From assembly GCF_900109285.1 (NCBI RefSeq), contig NZ_FNZQ01000005.1, positions 124,001 to 188,000 of the forward strand: 64,000 nt of DNA, read 5' to 3'. The notes under the pieces are model-generated. The model was not told where the DNA came from and searched no databases. It saw nothing but the letters and a program-made list of their open reading frames with translations. Numbering within the stretch: the stretch's first letter is position 1; the number at the start of each line of letters is the position of its first letter. Source of the stretch: Jannaschia helgolandensis. Its GTDB lineage: Bacteria > Pseudomonadota > Alphaproteobacteria > Rhodobacterales > Rhodobacteraceae. This document shows positions 9,639 through 19,259 of the stretch, piece after piece. The position numbers and the translations under genes are program-made.

Positions 9639-10805
9639 ATGCCCGCCACTGCTTCACCGCGCGCAAACTGGTCCTATCCCACGGCGATTCGCTTCGGCGC
9701 CGGTCGCATCTCCGAGATCGGGGAGGCCTGCGTCGCAGCGGGCATCCGTCACCCGCTGCTGATCACCGACCGGGGGCTTGCGAATCTTCCGATCACGCAG
9801 AACACACTTGATCTGCTTGAACAGGCAGGACTGGGCCGGGCGATCTTCGCCGAAGTCGATCCCAACCCGACCGAACTGAATGCCGAAGCCGGCATCCGCG
9901 CCTACCGTGACGGCGACCATGACGGCGTGGTGGCCTTCGGCGGTGGCTCAGGCCTCGACCTTGGCAAGCTTGTGGCCTTCATGGCAGGCCAATCCAGACC
10001 GATCTGGGATTTCGAGGATATCGACGACTGGTGGACCCGCGCGGACGCCGACGGCATCGCCCCCATTGTCGCCGTACCGACGACGGCAGGAACCGGGTCC
10101 GAAGTCGGTCGCGCGTCTGTCATCACCAATTCCGTCAGCCACGAAAAGAAAATCATCTTCCACCCCAAAATCCTGCCAACCGTGGTCATCTGCGACCCCG
10201 AACTGACGGTCGGGATGCCTCGTCCCATTACCGCAGGGACCGGTATGGATGCCTTTGCACATTGTCTTGAAGCCTTCTGCTCGCCGCATTACCACCCAAT
10301 GTCGCAGGGCATGGCACTTGAGGGGATGCGCCTGGTGAAGGAAAATCTGCCGCGCGCCTATGCCGACGGCACCGATATCATGGCGCGCGCGCACATGATG
10401 TCCGCAGCCGTAATGGGCGCCACGGCGTTTCAGAAGGGGCTTGGCGCGATCCACGCGTTGTCGCACCCCATCGGCGCGGTTCACGGCTCTCATCACGGCA
10501 CGACAAATGCCGTCTTCATGCAGGCAGTCCTGCGTCTCAATCGTCCGGCGATTGCCGAGCGGATTGCTTCGGCTGCCGACTATCTCGGGATCGCGGACGG
10601 TTTCGACGGGTTCCACGCTTTCGTCGGAGAGATGAACGCCGCACTTGGCATCCCCGGTTCGCTTGCCTTGCTGGGCGTGGTCGACCCGGATGTTGATGCG
10701 CTTGTAGATGCGGCGCTGCGCGACCCGAGTTGCGGCGGCAATCCGGTGGAACTTACGCGCGAAAACCTCACGACCTTGCTGCGCGAGTGTCTTGAGGGCA
10801 GTTAA
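9639..10805 (+). CDS. Iron-containing alcohol dehydrogenase
   Basis: 388 residues of the PF00465 family. The nucleotide-binding FGGGSGLDLGK (about 106-116), the TTAGTGSEV motif near 147 and the metal site region, with GMDAFAHCLEAF and the His-rich ALSHPIGAVHGSHHG, are all present, so the enzyme should be active. It starts four bases after the aldehyde dehydrogenase stop and is the last gene of the operon that begins at 3093. It would oxidise an alcohol imported by the TRAP system or generated after ligation to glutamate. The exact substrate is not predictable. Confidence 0.9.
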   Translation: MPATASPRANWSYPTAIRFGAGRISEIGEACVAAGIRHPLLITDRGLANLPITQNTLDLLEQAGLGRAIFAEVDPNPTELNAEAGIRAYRDGDHDGVVAFGGGSGLDLGKLVAFMAGQSRPIWDFEDIDDWWTRADADGIAPIVAVPTTAGTGSEVGRASVITNSVSHEKKIIFHPKILPTVVICDPELTVGMPRPITAGTGMDAFAHCLEAFCSPHYHPMSQGMALEGMRLVKENLPRAYADGTDIMARAHMMSAAVMGATAFQKGLGAIHALSHPIGAVHGSHHGTTNAVFMQAVLRLNRPAIAERIASAADYLGIADGFDGFHAFVGEMNAALGIPGSLALLGVVDPDVDALVDAALRDPSCGGNPVELTRENLTTLLRECLEGS

Positions 10806-10941
10806 GAACGCGGTCGGATCGACAGTCGCCCATTCCACGCAGGCGCATGGGGACTGCATCACCCCGTCGCTGTGCATCAGACTGACGTCTCTGTCATGCG
10901 TTACAGACATGGAGTTGCGGATTCTGGAGGCGGCAGATTAC

Positions 10942-10984
10942 TTGACCGCTCAGCCTAAACTTGTCTATGGTAAAGTATAAATTG
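10942..10984 (+). promoter_or_regulatory. Candidate promoter and operator of the LacI-family gene
   Basis: In the 261-base gap after the alcohol dehydrogenase, TTGACC (10942-10947) and TATGGT (10966-10971) are spaced 18 bases apart. A 16-base element at 10969-10984 (GGTAAAG then TATAAATTG) overlaps the probable start point and matches 12 of 16 bases of an element at 12117-12132 in front of smoE. The shared element would suit autoregulation plus control of smo by the LacI-family protein. Inference from pattern only. Confidence 0.35.
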
Positions 10985-11066
10985 CTTCGCGTAACGATGC
11001 GGTGACACCCGCGACGGGATCTTGCAAGTATAAGCTCTCTAATTTCACAGAAGGCAAGCATCTCCA

Positions 11067-12089
11067 TTGCAGAAAATACCAAACATGGAAAGCTTTGCTC
11101 GTGTTAGCGGCATTTCCCGCCCTACCGTGTCGAAATATTTTCACGATCCGGACAGTGTGCGAAAATCAACGCGCGCAAAGATCGAACAGGCGCTGAAGAC
11201 CTATGATTACAGCCCGAATATCTATGCTATCAATCAGAACCGTCGCCTGACCAAGACAATCGGCATCGTAGTCCCCTATCTTGCAGACCCGTTCTTTGCC
11301 GAAATGGCCCGAAATATAGAGCAGCGTTGCATAGACGCGGGTTTCTCTCCACTTCTCTTCAGCTCGCACGGTCGGACCGAACTGGAAACGGACATCCTCC
11401 GCAGCCTGCGCTCGCTCAAGCCCGCCGGTGTGCTGCTTGCCCCGCTCGGGCGCAGTTCGGACCGTGACCTCCTCGAGAGCTTCTGTGAAGATGTGCCCAC
11501 GGTGCTCTTCGACGCGAATGTCGAGGGCGTCGGTGAGGCCTTCGTCGGTTCGGATAACTTTCAGTCGATCCCCCTGATGGTGGAGTATCTGTGCCGGACG
11601 GGAGAACCGCCCTGTTTCTTCGAGATGGCTCCGGTTAACCCCAATGCCAACAAGCGTCGCCGCGCCTATACCGAAGCGATGATGGGCCTGGGGCACCAGC
11701 CTCATATCGTCCATGTGGATGGGGACGGCTGGGCGTTCGAGGAAATAGGTCATGCCGAAGGCATCCGGGCAATCGAAGGGCGCAGGTTCGCCACCAATAC
11801 GGTCCTGTGCTCGAATGATCGTCTTGCCATCGGTCTGCTTGCGGCGGCCTATGAAAAAGGTCTGCGCGTAGGTCGAGGACACGGTTGCGCGATGCGTATA
11901 GCAGGCCACGACGATCACCCCTTTTCTCGGTTCACCTGTCCGTCCCTGACGACCGTCGCGCAGGACTACGAGGCGATTTCGGACCACAGCGTGGAAGCGC
12001 TTTTCGCAGTGATCGAAGCGAGCGAAGAGGACCGTCAGCGCACCGAAACGCTGTTTCCCGGAACCCTGGTCATGCGTACGTCGGCATGA
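11067..12089 (+). CDS. LacI family transcriptional regulator, probable smo operon regulator
   Basis: 340 residues. The N-terminal helix-turn-helix contains FARVSGISRPTVSKYFHDP at about 9-27 and a hinge helix near 45-60, followed by a periplasmic-binding-protein-like effector domain from about residue 62 (TIGIVVPYLADPFFAEMARN). The TTG at 11067 was chosen because it gives the usual number of residues before the first helix. An ATG at 11085 would cut into it. It lies 125 bases upstream of smoE in the same orientation, so it probably senses a hexitol and represses or activates that operon. Shared DNA elements in both promoters support this. Confidence 0.87.
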   Translation: MQKIPNMESFARVSGISRPTVSKYFHDPDSVRKSTRAKIEQALKTYDYSPNIYAINQNRRLTKTIGIVVPYLADPFFAEMARNIEQRCIDAGFSPLLFSSHGRTELETDILRSLRSLKPAGVLLAPLGRSSDRDLLESFCEDVPTVLFDANVEGVGEAFVGSDNFQSIPLMVEYLCRTGEPPCFFEMAPVNPNANKRRRAYTEAMMGLGHQPHIVHVDGDGWAFEEIGHAEGIRAIEGRRFATNTVLCSNDRLAIGLLAAAYEKGLRVGRGHGCAMRIAGHDDHPFSRFTCPSLTTVAQDYEAISDHSVEALFAVIEASEEDRQRTETLFPGTLVMRTSA

Positions 12090-12108
12090 CTCGGCCTTTC
12101 CCGAAATA

Positions 12109-12158
12109 TTTACGCGGGTAAAATTACAATTGACTGATATCGGGTGCTCGTGTATTGG
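12109..12158 (+). promoter_or_regulatory. smoE promoter with LacI-type operator
   Basis: TTTAC (12109-12113) and GTAAA (12118-12122) form a short palindrome around GCGG. The 16-base element also found before the regulator gene covers 12117-12132. TTGACT (12130-12135) and TATTGG (12153-12158), 17 bases apart, could be the -35 and -10. The elements overlap, as expected for repression by the neighbouring LacI-family protein. Confidence 0.4.
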
Positions 12159-12213
12159 ATATGGGTGGGGGCTAATCTGTCCGCCCCGCATCAGACGTCC
12201 AGGGAGGACACCA

Positions 12214-13530
12214 ATGACACTCAAGCACGCGCTCTATGGAGCGACGGCCCTTACGCTCGTCGCCGGCTCTGCCTTTGCGGACGCCCATGCCACGACCATC
12301 ACGATCGCTACCGTCAACAATGGCGACATGATCCGGATGCAGGGTCTGACCGACGACTTCAATGACAAGAACCCCGACATAAACGTCGAATGGGTCACGC
12401 TGGAAGAGAACGTTCTTCGGCAGAACGTCACCACCGACATTTCGACCGGCGGTGGCGCGTATGACGTTATGACCATCGGCACTTACGAAGTTCCGATCTG
12501 GGGCAGAAATGGTTGGCTCGTTTCGCTGAACGAAGGTATGGCCGACGATTGGAATGCGGATGACCTGCTGCCCGCGATCGCCGGTGGTCTGACCATCGAT
12601 GGTGAACTCTATGCCGCACCGTTCTACGGTGAATCCTCGATGGTCATGTACCGCAAGGATCTGATGGAGAAGGCCGGTCTGGAAATGCCGGACGCCCCGA
12701 CGTGGGACTTCATCCGCGAAGCTGCTGCTGCCATGACTGACCGTGAAAACGAGATCAATGGCATCTGTGCCCGCGGCAAGGCAGGCTGGGGCGAGAACAT
12801 GGCGTTCCTGACCGCCATGTCCAACTCCTTCGGCGCGCGTTGGTTCGACGAAGAGTGGAAGGCACAGTTCGACAGTGAAGCATGGGCCACCACGCTCAAC
12901 TTCTACCTCGACATGATGAACGAGTCCGGTCCGAACGGTGCCGCCAACAACGGGTTCAACGAGAACCTGACCCTGTTCCAGCAGGGCAAGTGCGGCATGT
13001 GGATCGATGCCACCGTGGCGGCCTCCTTCGTGACGGGTGACGACTCGACCGTCGCCGATCAGGTTGGCTTCGCGCTGGCCCCCGATACCGGGCTGGGCAA
13101 GCGCGGCAACTGGCTCTGGGCCTGGTCGCTGGCCATCCCGGCATCATCCGAGAAGCAGGAAGCCGCCAAGGCGTTCATCAGCTGGGCCACAGGACCGGCC
13201 TACGCCGAACTGGTTGCCTCGAACGAAGGCTGGGCCAACGTTCCTCCGGGCACGCGCACCTCGCTTTATGAGAACCAGGAGTATCTGGATGCGGCGCCGT
13301 TCGCGAAGATGACTCTGGACAGCATCAACTCGGCTGATCCGACCAATCCGACAGTCGATCCGGTGCCGTACACGGGTGTGCAGTTCGTCGCCATCCCGGA
13401 GTTCGCAGGCATCGCCTCCGAAGTCGGTCAGCAGTTCTCGGATGCCCTTGCTGGCAATCAGACCGCCGAGCAGGCCCTTGCCAACGCGCAAGAGCTGACC
13501 ACAGAAGAAATGGAAGCCGCGGGCTACTAA
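12214..13530 (+). CDS. smoE: Sorbitol/mannitol ABC transporter substrate-binding protein
   Basis: 438 residues, a family 1 extracellular solute-binding protein with a Sec signal peptide (cleavage probably after SAFADA near residue 24). The mature part resembles polyol-binding SmoE proteins of Rhodobacter, and the order of genes that follows (two permeases, ATPase, sorbitol dehydrogenase, mannitol dehydrogenase) matches the smo operon. The start at 12214 has an AGGGAGG ribosome binding site at 12201-12207; the longer upstream frame lacks one. Works in the periplasm, delivering hexitols to SmoFG. A strong hairpin just after its stop probably raises its expression relative to the membrane genes. 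Confidence 0.9.
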   Translation: MTLKHALYGATALTLVAGSAFADAHATTITIATVNNGDMIRMQGLTDDFNDKNPDINVEWVTLEENVLRQNVTTDISTGGGAYDVMTIGTYEVPIWGRNGWLVSLNEGMADDWNADDLLPAIAGGLTIDGELYAAPFYGESSMVMYRKDLMEKAGLEMPDAPTWDFIREAAAAMTDRENEINGICARGKAGWGENMAFLTAMSNSFGARWFDEEWKAQFDSEAWATTLNFYLDMMNESGPNGAANNGFNENLTLFQQGKCGMWIDATVAASFVTGDDSTVADQVGFALAPDTGLGKRGNWLWAWSLAIPASSEKQEAAKAFISWATGPAYAELVASNEGWANVPPGTRTSLYENQEYLDAAPFAKMTLDSINSADPTNPTVDPVPYTGVQFVAIPEFAGIASEVGQQFSDALAGNQTAEQALANAQELTTEEMEAAGY

Positions 13531-13544
13531 GCCGCGCTTCATAG

Positions 13545-13572
13545 TCGGACGGCACTCCATTGTGCCGTCCGA
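13545..13572 (+). promoter_or_regulatory. Intergenic hairpin between smoE and smoF
   Basis: TCGGACGGCAC (13545-13555) and GTGCCGTCCGA (13562-13572) form a perfect 11-bp stem with a six-base loop and no following T-run. Such stems between binding-protein and permease genes usually protect the upstream mRNA from 3' decay or act as partial terminators, giving more binding protein than permease. The stem is directly visible; the role is inferred from analogy with other ABC operons. Confidence 0.55.
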
Positions 13573-13669
13573 TACCCGATTTATACCACTGTTTGACTTT
13601 TCGCAGGCTTCATTCGAAGCTCTCTAGACGCGATCCTGTATATCTTCAGGCCATCCGGGAACTATTGTC

Positions 13670-14536
13670 ATGGCGACAGCACATTCAAAATCGGCCGCCC
13701 GGATCATGATCGCACCTGCGGTTTTCGTCCTGCTGGTCTGGATGCTGATCCCGCTCCTCATGACGCTCTACTTCTCTTTTGCCGACTACCGCCCTCTGCG
13801 CGGCACGTTCGACGCCTGGATCGGATTCGACAATTACGTGCGCTTCCTGACCTCCAGCTCGTTCATGTCGGCCCTGATCACGACGCTTTGGATGGTCGCC
13901 GGAATTCTTTCGATCACCATCATCGGCGGGGTCCTGTTAGCCCTTCTGCTCGATCAGCCCATGTATGGCCAAGGCTTCGTGCGTATCCTCGTGATCGCGC
14001 CATTCTTCGTGATGCCGACCGTTTCGGCGCTGGTCTGGAAGAATATGTTCTTCAATGTCGACAACGGTCTGTTCAGCTACCTCTTCAAAGGTCTGGGCTT
14101 TCAGCCCTACGACTTCCTGAGCCAGTCGCCCCTGCTGTCTATCATCGTCATCGTGGCATGGCAGTGGCTGCCGTTTGCGACGCTGATCCTGCTGACGGCC
14201 GTGCAGTCGCTCGACAGCGAGCAATTGGAAGCCGCCGAGATGGACGGTGCGCCGGCTTTGTCGCGGTTCCGCTTCATCATCCTGCCTCACCTGAGCCGGG
14301 CCATCACCGTCGTCATCCTGATCCAGACGATCTTCCTGTTATCGATTTTCGCAGAGATCTTCGTGACCACGAACGGGGCCTTCGGGACGCGCACATTGAC
14401 CTATCTCGTCTACCAGCGCGTGCTGGAGAGCCAGAACGTCGGCCTGGGGTCCGCCGGAGGGATCATTGCCGTCATTCTTGCCAATGTGATCGCAATCTTC
14501 CTGATGCGGATCGTCGGCAAGAACCTCGATAACTGA
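13670..14536 (+). CDS. smoF: Sorbitol/mannitol ABC transporter permease 1
   Basis: 288 residues with six membrane segments, a MalF-type permease of the carbohydrate uptake CUT1 class. The EAA loop that contacts the ATPase is seen as LEAAEMDGAPALSRFRFIILPHL around residues 188-208. It follows smoE after a 139-base gap containing a hairpin and precedes smoG by 15 bases. Together with SmoG it forms the inner-membrane channel for hexitols. Confidence 0.9.
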   Translation: MATAHSKSAARIMIAPAVFVLLVWMLIPLLMTLYFSFADYRPLRGTFDAWIGFDNYVRFLTSSSFMSALITTLWMVAGILSITIIGGVLLALLLDQPMYGQGFVRILVIAPFFVMPTVSALVWKNMFFNVDNGLFSYLFKGLGFQPYDFLSQSPLLSIIVIVAWQWLPFATLILLTAVQSLDSEQLEAAEMDGAPALSRFRFIILPHLSRAITVVILIQTIFLLSIFAEIFVTTNGAFGTRTLTYLVYQRVLESQNVGLGSAGGIIAVILANVIAIFLMRIVGKNLDN

Positions 14537-14551
14537 GGCGGAGGAAACTTC

Positions 14552-15382
14552 ATGGCCCGTGCCATCACCACCCAGAAAAAAGTCATGTGGACCGCCCTCG
14601 CCTGGGCGTTCGGCCTGGCGATATTCTTCCCGATCCTCTGGACGTTCCTGACCTCTTTCAAGACCGAGGCCACGGCGATCGCCGATCCGCCTGTATGGTT
14701 CCTGTTCGACTGGACGACCGAAAACTACACCGCCGTGCAGGAACGGTCGAACTATCCCAAGGCGCTGATGAACTCGATCATCATTGCCGTCGGCTCCACC
14801 CTGCTAGGCATCCTCATCGCGGTGCCTGCGGCCTGGGCCATGGCATTCGTGCCGGGTCGGCGCACCAAGGATGTCCTGCTCTGGATGCTCTCGACCAAGA
14901 TGCTGCCGGCCGTCGGCGTGCTCTATCCGCTGGTCCTGCTGGCGAAGTGGCTGGGCGTGATGGACAGCCGCATCCTTCTGGTCGTCGTTCTGATGCTGAT
15001 CAACCTGCCGATCATCGTCTGGATGCTATATACCTATTTCCGCGAAATTCCCGGCGAAATCCTGGAGGCTGCGCGCATGGACGGGGCCAGCCTTTCGTCT
15101 GAAATCCTCTACGTGCTCACGCCGATGGCCGTGCCGGGAATCGCCTCGACCATCCTTCTCAACATCATCCTGGCCTGGAACGAGGCTTTCTGGACAATCC
15201 TGCTGACCACGGTGAATGCCGCGCCGCTTACGGCCTTCATCGCCAGCTTTTCCGCGCCGGAAGGATTGTTCTACGCCAAGCTGTCTGCCGCTTCGATGCT
15301 GGCCATCGCCCCCATCCTTGTCATGGGCTGGTTCAGCCAGAAACAACTCGTGCGCGGCCTCACCTTCGGCGCCGTAAAGTAA
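14552..15382 (+). CDS. smoG: Sorbitol/mannitol ABC transporter permease 2
   Basis: 276 residues with six membrane segments, the MalG-type partner permease. The EAA motif is visible as [20 protein letters not shown] around residues 170-189. A GGCGGAGGAAA ribosome binding site precedes the start. The gene lies between smoF and smoK with short gaps, consistent with one transcript. Confidence 0.9.
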   Translation: MARAITTQKKVMWTALAWAFGLAIFFPILWTFLTSFKTEATAIADPPVWFLFDWTTENYTAVQERSNYPKALMNSIIIAVGSTLLGILIAVPAAWAMAFVPGRRTKDVLLWMLSTKMLPAVGVLYPLVLLAKWLGVMDSRILLVVVLMLINLPIIVWMLYTYFREIPGEILEAARMDGASLSSEILYVLTPMAVPGIASTILLNIILAWNEAFWTILLTTVNAAPLTAFIASFSAPEGLFYAKLSAASMLAIAPILVMGWFSQKQLVRGLTFGAVK

Positions 15383-15393
15383 AGGAGACCGAC

Positions 15394-16398
15394 ATGGGTC
15401 GCATCGTTCTAAAGGGCGTCCGCAAAGCCTTCGGCGACGTGGAGGTCATTCCACCTCTGGACTTGGAGATAGAGGATGGCGAATTCGTCGTCTTCGTCGG
15501 ACCCTCGGGCTGCGGCAAGTCCACGCTGCTGCGCCTGATCGCGGGGCTGGAAGACGTCTCGAGCGGAGACATCGAGATTGACGAACGCAATGTGTCCACC
15601 GTATCGCCCGCCAAGCGCGGGCTTGCCATGGTGTTCCAGTCCTACGCGCTCTATCCGCATATGTCCGTTCGCAAGAACATCGCCTTCCCATTGCGGATGT
15701 CCAAGATGGACAAGGCCGAGCAGGACAAACGCATCGCGCATGCGGCCAGCATTCTGAACCTCACCGACTATCTCGAGCGGCGACCGGGGCAGCTCTCGGG
15801 CGGCCAGCGTCAGCGTGTCGCCATCGGCCGCGCCATCGTGCGCGAACCGGCCGCCTTCCTGTTCGACGAGCCACTGTCGAACCTTGACGCAGCCCTGCGC
15901 CACGGAATGCGCGTCGAGATCGGTGAACTGCACAAGGATCTTGCCACGACGATGATCTACGTGACGCACGACCAGATTGAGGCCATGACCATGGCCGACA
16001 AGATCGTCGTTCTGCGCGCTGGATATATCGAGCAGGTGGGGTCGCCGCTTGAACTTTATCATAAGCCCCGCAATCTCTTTGTGGCAGGCTTTATCGGCTC
16101 ACCCACGATGAACCTGTTCGAAGGCGCCACCGCCGCCGAGCATGGAGCCCATACGATCGGGGTACGTCCCGAGCACCTTGTCCCGTCCAAGACCGAAGGT
16201 CTGTGGAAAGGGCGTGTGGGCCTTTCCGAGCACCTGGGTTCCGACACGTTCCTGCACATCCACGACACGGGCCTTACCGAGACTATCACTGTCCGCGCCG
16301 GAGGCGATATCGACCTGCACCACAACGACACGGTATATCTGACCCCCGAGGCCGACAAGATTCACCGTTTCGACGCTCAGGGACTTCGCATCGCATGA
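15394..16398 (+). CDS. smoK: Sorbitol/mannitol ABC transporter ATP-binding protein
   Basis: 334 residues of the MalK/UgpC class. Walker [10 protein letters not shown] at about 36-44, signature [14 protein letters not shown] near 134-147, Walker [14 protein letters not shown] just after, and the switch His in [11 protein letters not shown]. The C-terminal third is the TOBE/OB regulatory domain. It overlaps the next gene by four bases (ATGA). It powers hexitol import by the SmoFG channel. Confidence 0.93.
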   Translation: MGRIVLKGVRKAFGDVEVIPPLDLEIEDGEFVVFVGPSGCGKSTLLRLIAGLEDVSSGDIEIDERNVSTVSPAKRGLAMVFQSYALYPHMSVRKNIAFPLRMSKMDKAEQDKRIAHAASILNLTDYLERRPGQLSGGQRQRVAIGRAIVREPAAFLFDEPLSNLDAALRHGMRVEIGELHKDLATTMIYVTHDQIEAMTMADKIVVLRAGYIEQVGSPLELYHKPRNLFVAGFIGSPTMNLFEGATAAEHGAHTIGVRPEHLVPSKTEGLWKGRVGLSEHLGSDTFLHIHDTGLTETITVRAGGDIDLHHNDTVYLTPEADKIHRFDAQGLRIA

Positions 16399-17165
16399 GG
16401 CTGAACGGCAAATCCGCCCTTATCACCGGAGCCGCGCGCGGCATTGGCCGGGGCTTTGCCGAAGCCTATGTCCGTGAGGGCGCGACGGTAGGTATCGCGG
16501 ACATCGACATGGATGCCGCCACGGCCGCCGCGGCCGAGATCGGTGACGCGGCCTACGCCGTCCGGATCGACGTCAGCGACCAGGGGAGCATCGACGCGGC
16601 CATCGACGCCGTGACTAAGCGCGCGGGCAAGCTCGACATCCTTGTCAACAATGCCGCCCTTTTCGATGCGGCCGAGACCGTTGGCATCACACGGACCAGC
16701 TATGAGAGACTCTATGCGGTGAATGTGGCCGGCACACTCTTCACGATGCAGGCCGCCGCACGCCAGATGATCGCCCAGGGCCATGGTGGCAAGATCATCA
16801 ATATGGCCAGCCAGGCCGGTCGCAGGGGCGAAGCGCTGGTGCTTGTCTATTGTTCGACCAAGGCCGCTATCATTTCGATAACACAATCGGCGGGGCTGGA
16901 CCTCATCCGCCACGGGATCAACGTGAACGCCATCGCCCCCGGTGTGGTGGACGGCGAACACTGGAAGCACGTGGATACGATGTTCGCCACACTCGAGGGC
17001 AAGGAACCAGGACAGAAGAAACGCGAGGTCGAGGCGGGCGTTCCTGCCGGACGCTTTGCGGTACCGGCGGACCTGGCCCCAATGGCCGTCTTCCTGGCCT
17101 CATCAGACAGCGACTACGTCGTTTCGCAGTGCTATAATGTGGATGGCGGTCAGTGGATGAGCTGA
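16395..17165 (+). CDS. smoS: Sorbitol dehydrogenase (SDR family)
   Basis: 256 residues, a classical short-chain dehydrogenase/reductase. The NAD-binding [15 protein letters not shown] segment lies at about 12-26, the NNAA motif near 85, and the catalytic Ser/Tyr/Lys region reads NMASQAG then YCSTKAAI. The start at 16395 overlaps the smoK stop. The longer frame from 16203 runs under smoK. In Rhodobacter sphaeroides SmoS oxidises D-glucitol to D-fructose and galactitol to tagatose; the same role is inferred here from gene order. Confidence 0.9.
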   Translation: MRLNGKSALITGAARGIGRGFAEAYVREGATVGIADIDMDAATAAAAEIGDAAYAVRIDVSDQGSIDAAIDAVTKRAGKLDILVNNAALFDAAETVGITRTSYERLYAVNVAGTLFTMQAAARQMIAQGHGGKIINMASQAGRRGEALVLVYCSTKAAIISITQSAGLDLIRHGINVNAIAPGVVDGEHWKHVDTMFATLEGKEPGQKKREVEAGVPAGRFAVPADLAPMAVFLASSDSDYVVSQCYNVDGGQWMS

Positions 17166-18631
17166 TGCGCCTGTCGAACGAAACCCTCGGTCTGCTTCCA
17201 GACGGAATCAGCGTCCCGACCTACAATCGTGCAAGGCTCACGGCGGGCATCGTCCACATCGGCCTTGGCAACTTCCACCGTGCGCATCAGGGCTGGTATC
17301 TCCACCGGCTCATGCAGGACGACAAGGCACAGGATTGGGCAATTGTCGGTGCCGGGGTGCGGGCAGCCGACGCGAAAATGCGCGATAAACTCCTGGCTCA
17401 GGACTGTCTGACGACATTGATCGAACTCGCGCCCGAAAGCGTCTCGGCCGAGGTGATCGGTTCCATGATCGATTTCCTGCCCGTCGAGGAAGGAAACGGT
17501 CCCCTCATCCGCCGCATGGCCGAGACCGATATCCGCATCGTCTCCCTGACCGTGACCGAAGGCGGATACTACATCGATCCCGCCACCAAGGGCTTCGACG
17601 CCGACCACCCCGATATCCGGCACGATGCGGAAAACCCCGGCACGCCCCTCACCGCCTTCGGCGCGATGATCGAGGCGCTGCGTCTGCGTCGCGCGGCAGA
17701 CCAGGGTCCTTTCACATGCCAGTCCTGCGACAACCTCCAGGGCAACGGTGACATCCTTCGCCAGACCATCGTCTCGCTCGCCCGCCTGTCCGACCCCGCG
17801 CTGGCCGACTGGATCAATGCGAACGCAACCTTTCCGAACTCCATGGTCGATTCCATCGCGCCAGCGACGGGCCCCGCCGAGTTGGCTCTTGTCCGTGAAC
17901 TGGGCATCGCGGACGACGCGCCCGTCACGCATGAGAATTTCCGCCAATGGGTGATCGAGGACGCGTTCTGCGCCGGTCGCCCGCCATGGGACCAGGCCGG
18001 TGCGACCTTTGCGGACGACGTTCACGCTTATGAAGCGATGAAAATCCGAATCCTCAACGCGGGCCATCAGGTCATCGCGAACCCAGGAGAGCTTCTGGGA
18101 ACCGAGACGATCTCGGGGTGCATGGAACATCCGCTCATCGCCGCGCTTTTCGACAAGGTCGAGAAGACAGAAATCGTTCCGCATGTCGCCCCCGTTCCGG
18201 GCATGGAACCTTCGGATTACGTGGAGCTGATCGCCCGACGCTTCGCCAATCCGCGCATCGTCGATACAGTGCGGCGAGTGGCTTTCGATGGCTCCTCCCG
18301 GCACACCGGCTTTCTCCATCCCATCATCCGCGACGGATTGGCCAGCGGTGCCCCCATAGCGGGCCTCGCTCTGGTGGAGGCGATCTGGGCGCGCATGTGC
18401 GAGGGCACGCGGGAGGACGGCTCCACGATCGAGCCGAACGATCCGATGTGGGCTGATCTCAACACCGTGGCCAAGGCTGCACGCACCCGCCCGCTGGCCT
18501 GGCTGGAGCAAGAACATCTCTACGGCGACCTGGCCGCCGCCCCGCGCTTCGTCGACGCCTTCGAGGTCTGGCTGCGAATAATCTGGCAGGACGGAACCGA
18601 CGCCGCACTGGAACAATACATCCGGCAATGA
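17165..18631 (+). CDS. mtlK: Mannitol 2-dehydrogenase
   Basis: 488 residues of the polyol-specific long-chain dehydrogenase family. The nucleotide-binding IVHIGLGNFHRAHQGWYLHRL segment is near residues 23-43, and the catalytic-lysine region MKIRILNAGHQVIANPGELLG is near residues 292-312. The ATG at 17165 shares a base with the smoS stop (TGATG). A GTG at 17153 is in frame but would add only four residues. It converts mannitol to fructose with NAD. The fructokinase often found after mtlK is absent, so fructose would have to be phosphorylated by an enzyme encoded elsewhere. Confidence 0.92.
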   Translation: MRLSNETLGLLPDGISVPTYNRARLTAGIVHIGLGNFHRAHQGWYLHRLMQDDKAQDWAIVGAGVRAADAKMRDKLLAQDCLTTLIELAPESVSAEVIGSMIDFLPVEEGNGPLIRRMAETDIRIVSLTVTEGGYYIDPATKGFDADHPDIRHDAENPGTPLTAFGAMIEALRLRRAADQGPFTCQSCDNLQGNGDILRQTIVSLARLSDPALADWINANATFPNSMVDSIAPATGPAELALVRELGIADDAPVTHENFRQWVIEDAFCAGRPPWDQAGATFADDVHAYEAMKIRILNAGHQVIANPGELLGTETISGCMEHPLIAALFDKVEKTEIVPHVAPVPGMEPSDYVELIARRFANPRIVDTVRRVAFDGSSRHTGFLHPIIRDGLASGAPIAGLALVEAIWARMCEGTREDGSTIEPNDPMWADLNTVAKAARTRPLAWLEQEHLYGDLAAAPRFVDAFEVWLRIIWQDGTDAALEQYIRQ

Positions 18632-18863
18632 CGCGATCATGGGGGCCGTTGTCTTTCCTGCAAGGGCAACGTCCATGCAAGGTCAACGTTCTGGCCCATG
18701 TGCGTGCCAGCGGCATCTGTCACATCGACCTCAGGGTGCTTGCCACACATTGCGGCACCAGTGCGTTTCCGCTCAGTCCCGTCCCCGAATATGCGGGTGC
18801 TGCTGTCGAAACTCTTACCCGGATTTCAGGTAACCGCCCGGCAGGATCCGACACGATATTCTG

Positions 18864-19202
18864 TCATTCAGGCATACAATAAATATGATAGAGTGCGTCG
18901 ATCATACGATGCACCCGCACATCTGCGATGCGGTAGTATATCGTCTGCCGCTCCCGCCGCGTGGCGACCATTCCGGCATCGCGCAGCCGCGCCAGATGCT
19001 GGCTGAGCGCAGACTGACTAAGCCTGAGTTGCCCTTGCAAAGCGCCGACTGATTGCTCGCCCTCTAAAAGATGGCACAAAACCATCAGACGGTTCGCATT
19101 GGACAGAAGTGCCAGTTGAGCGGCGACATCTTCCGCGCGCGCCTCAAGCACATCGAGGGGTGGTCGACGTTTTATTGCATCAGTATTGACTAATTTAGAC
19201 AT
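18864..19202 (-). CDS. ArsR-family sulfide-responsive repressor (SqrR/BigR type)
   Basis: 112 residues with a winged helix (recognition part LSQSALSQHLARLRDAGMV at about 61-79). Cys43 (in VLCHLL) and Cys109 (in IYCMPE) are the only cysteines and are 66 residues apart, exactly the spacing of Cys41 and Cys107 of Rhodobacter capsulatus SqrR, where they form a tetrasulfide bridge in the presence of reactive sulfur and release DNA. It is divergent from a sulfur-handling operon, which it most likely represses. No sulfide:quinone reductase gene is visible in the window. Confidence 0.9.
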   Translation of the reverse strand: MSKLVNTDAIKRRPPLDVLEARAEDVAAQLALLSNANRLMVLCHLLEGEQSVGALQGQLRLSQSALSQHLARLRDAGMVATRRERQTIYYRIADVRVHRMIDALYHIYCMPE

Positions 19203-19259
19203 TGCTTACATATGGTCTCATTACAGACGATCTGCAATATATAAATCGAAGGATACCGC

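Noticed and set aside
17150-18676. 508-codon minus-strand open frame over mtlK
   Set aside because: Shadow of a GC-rich gene. The plus strand encodes a complete mannitol dehydrogenase with its motifs.
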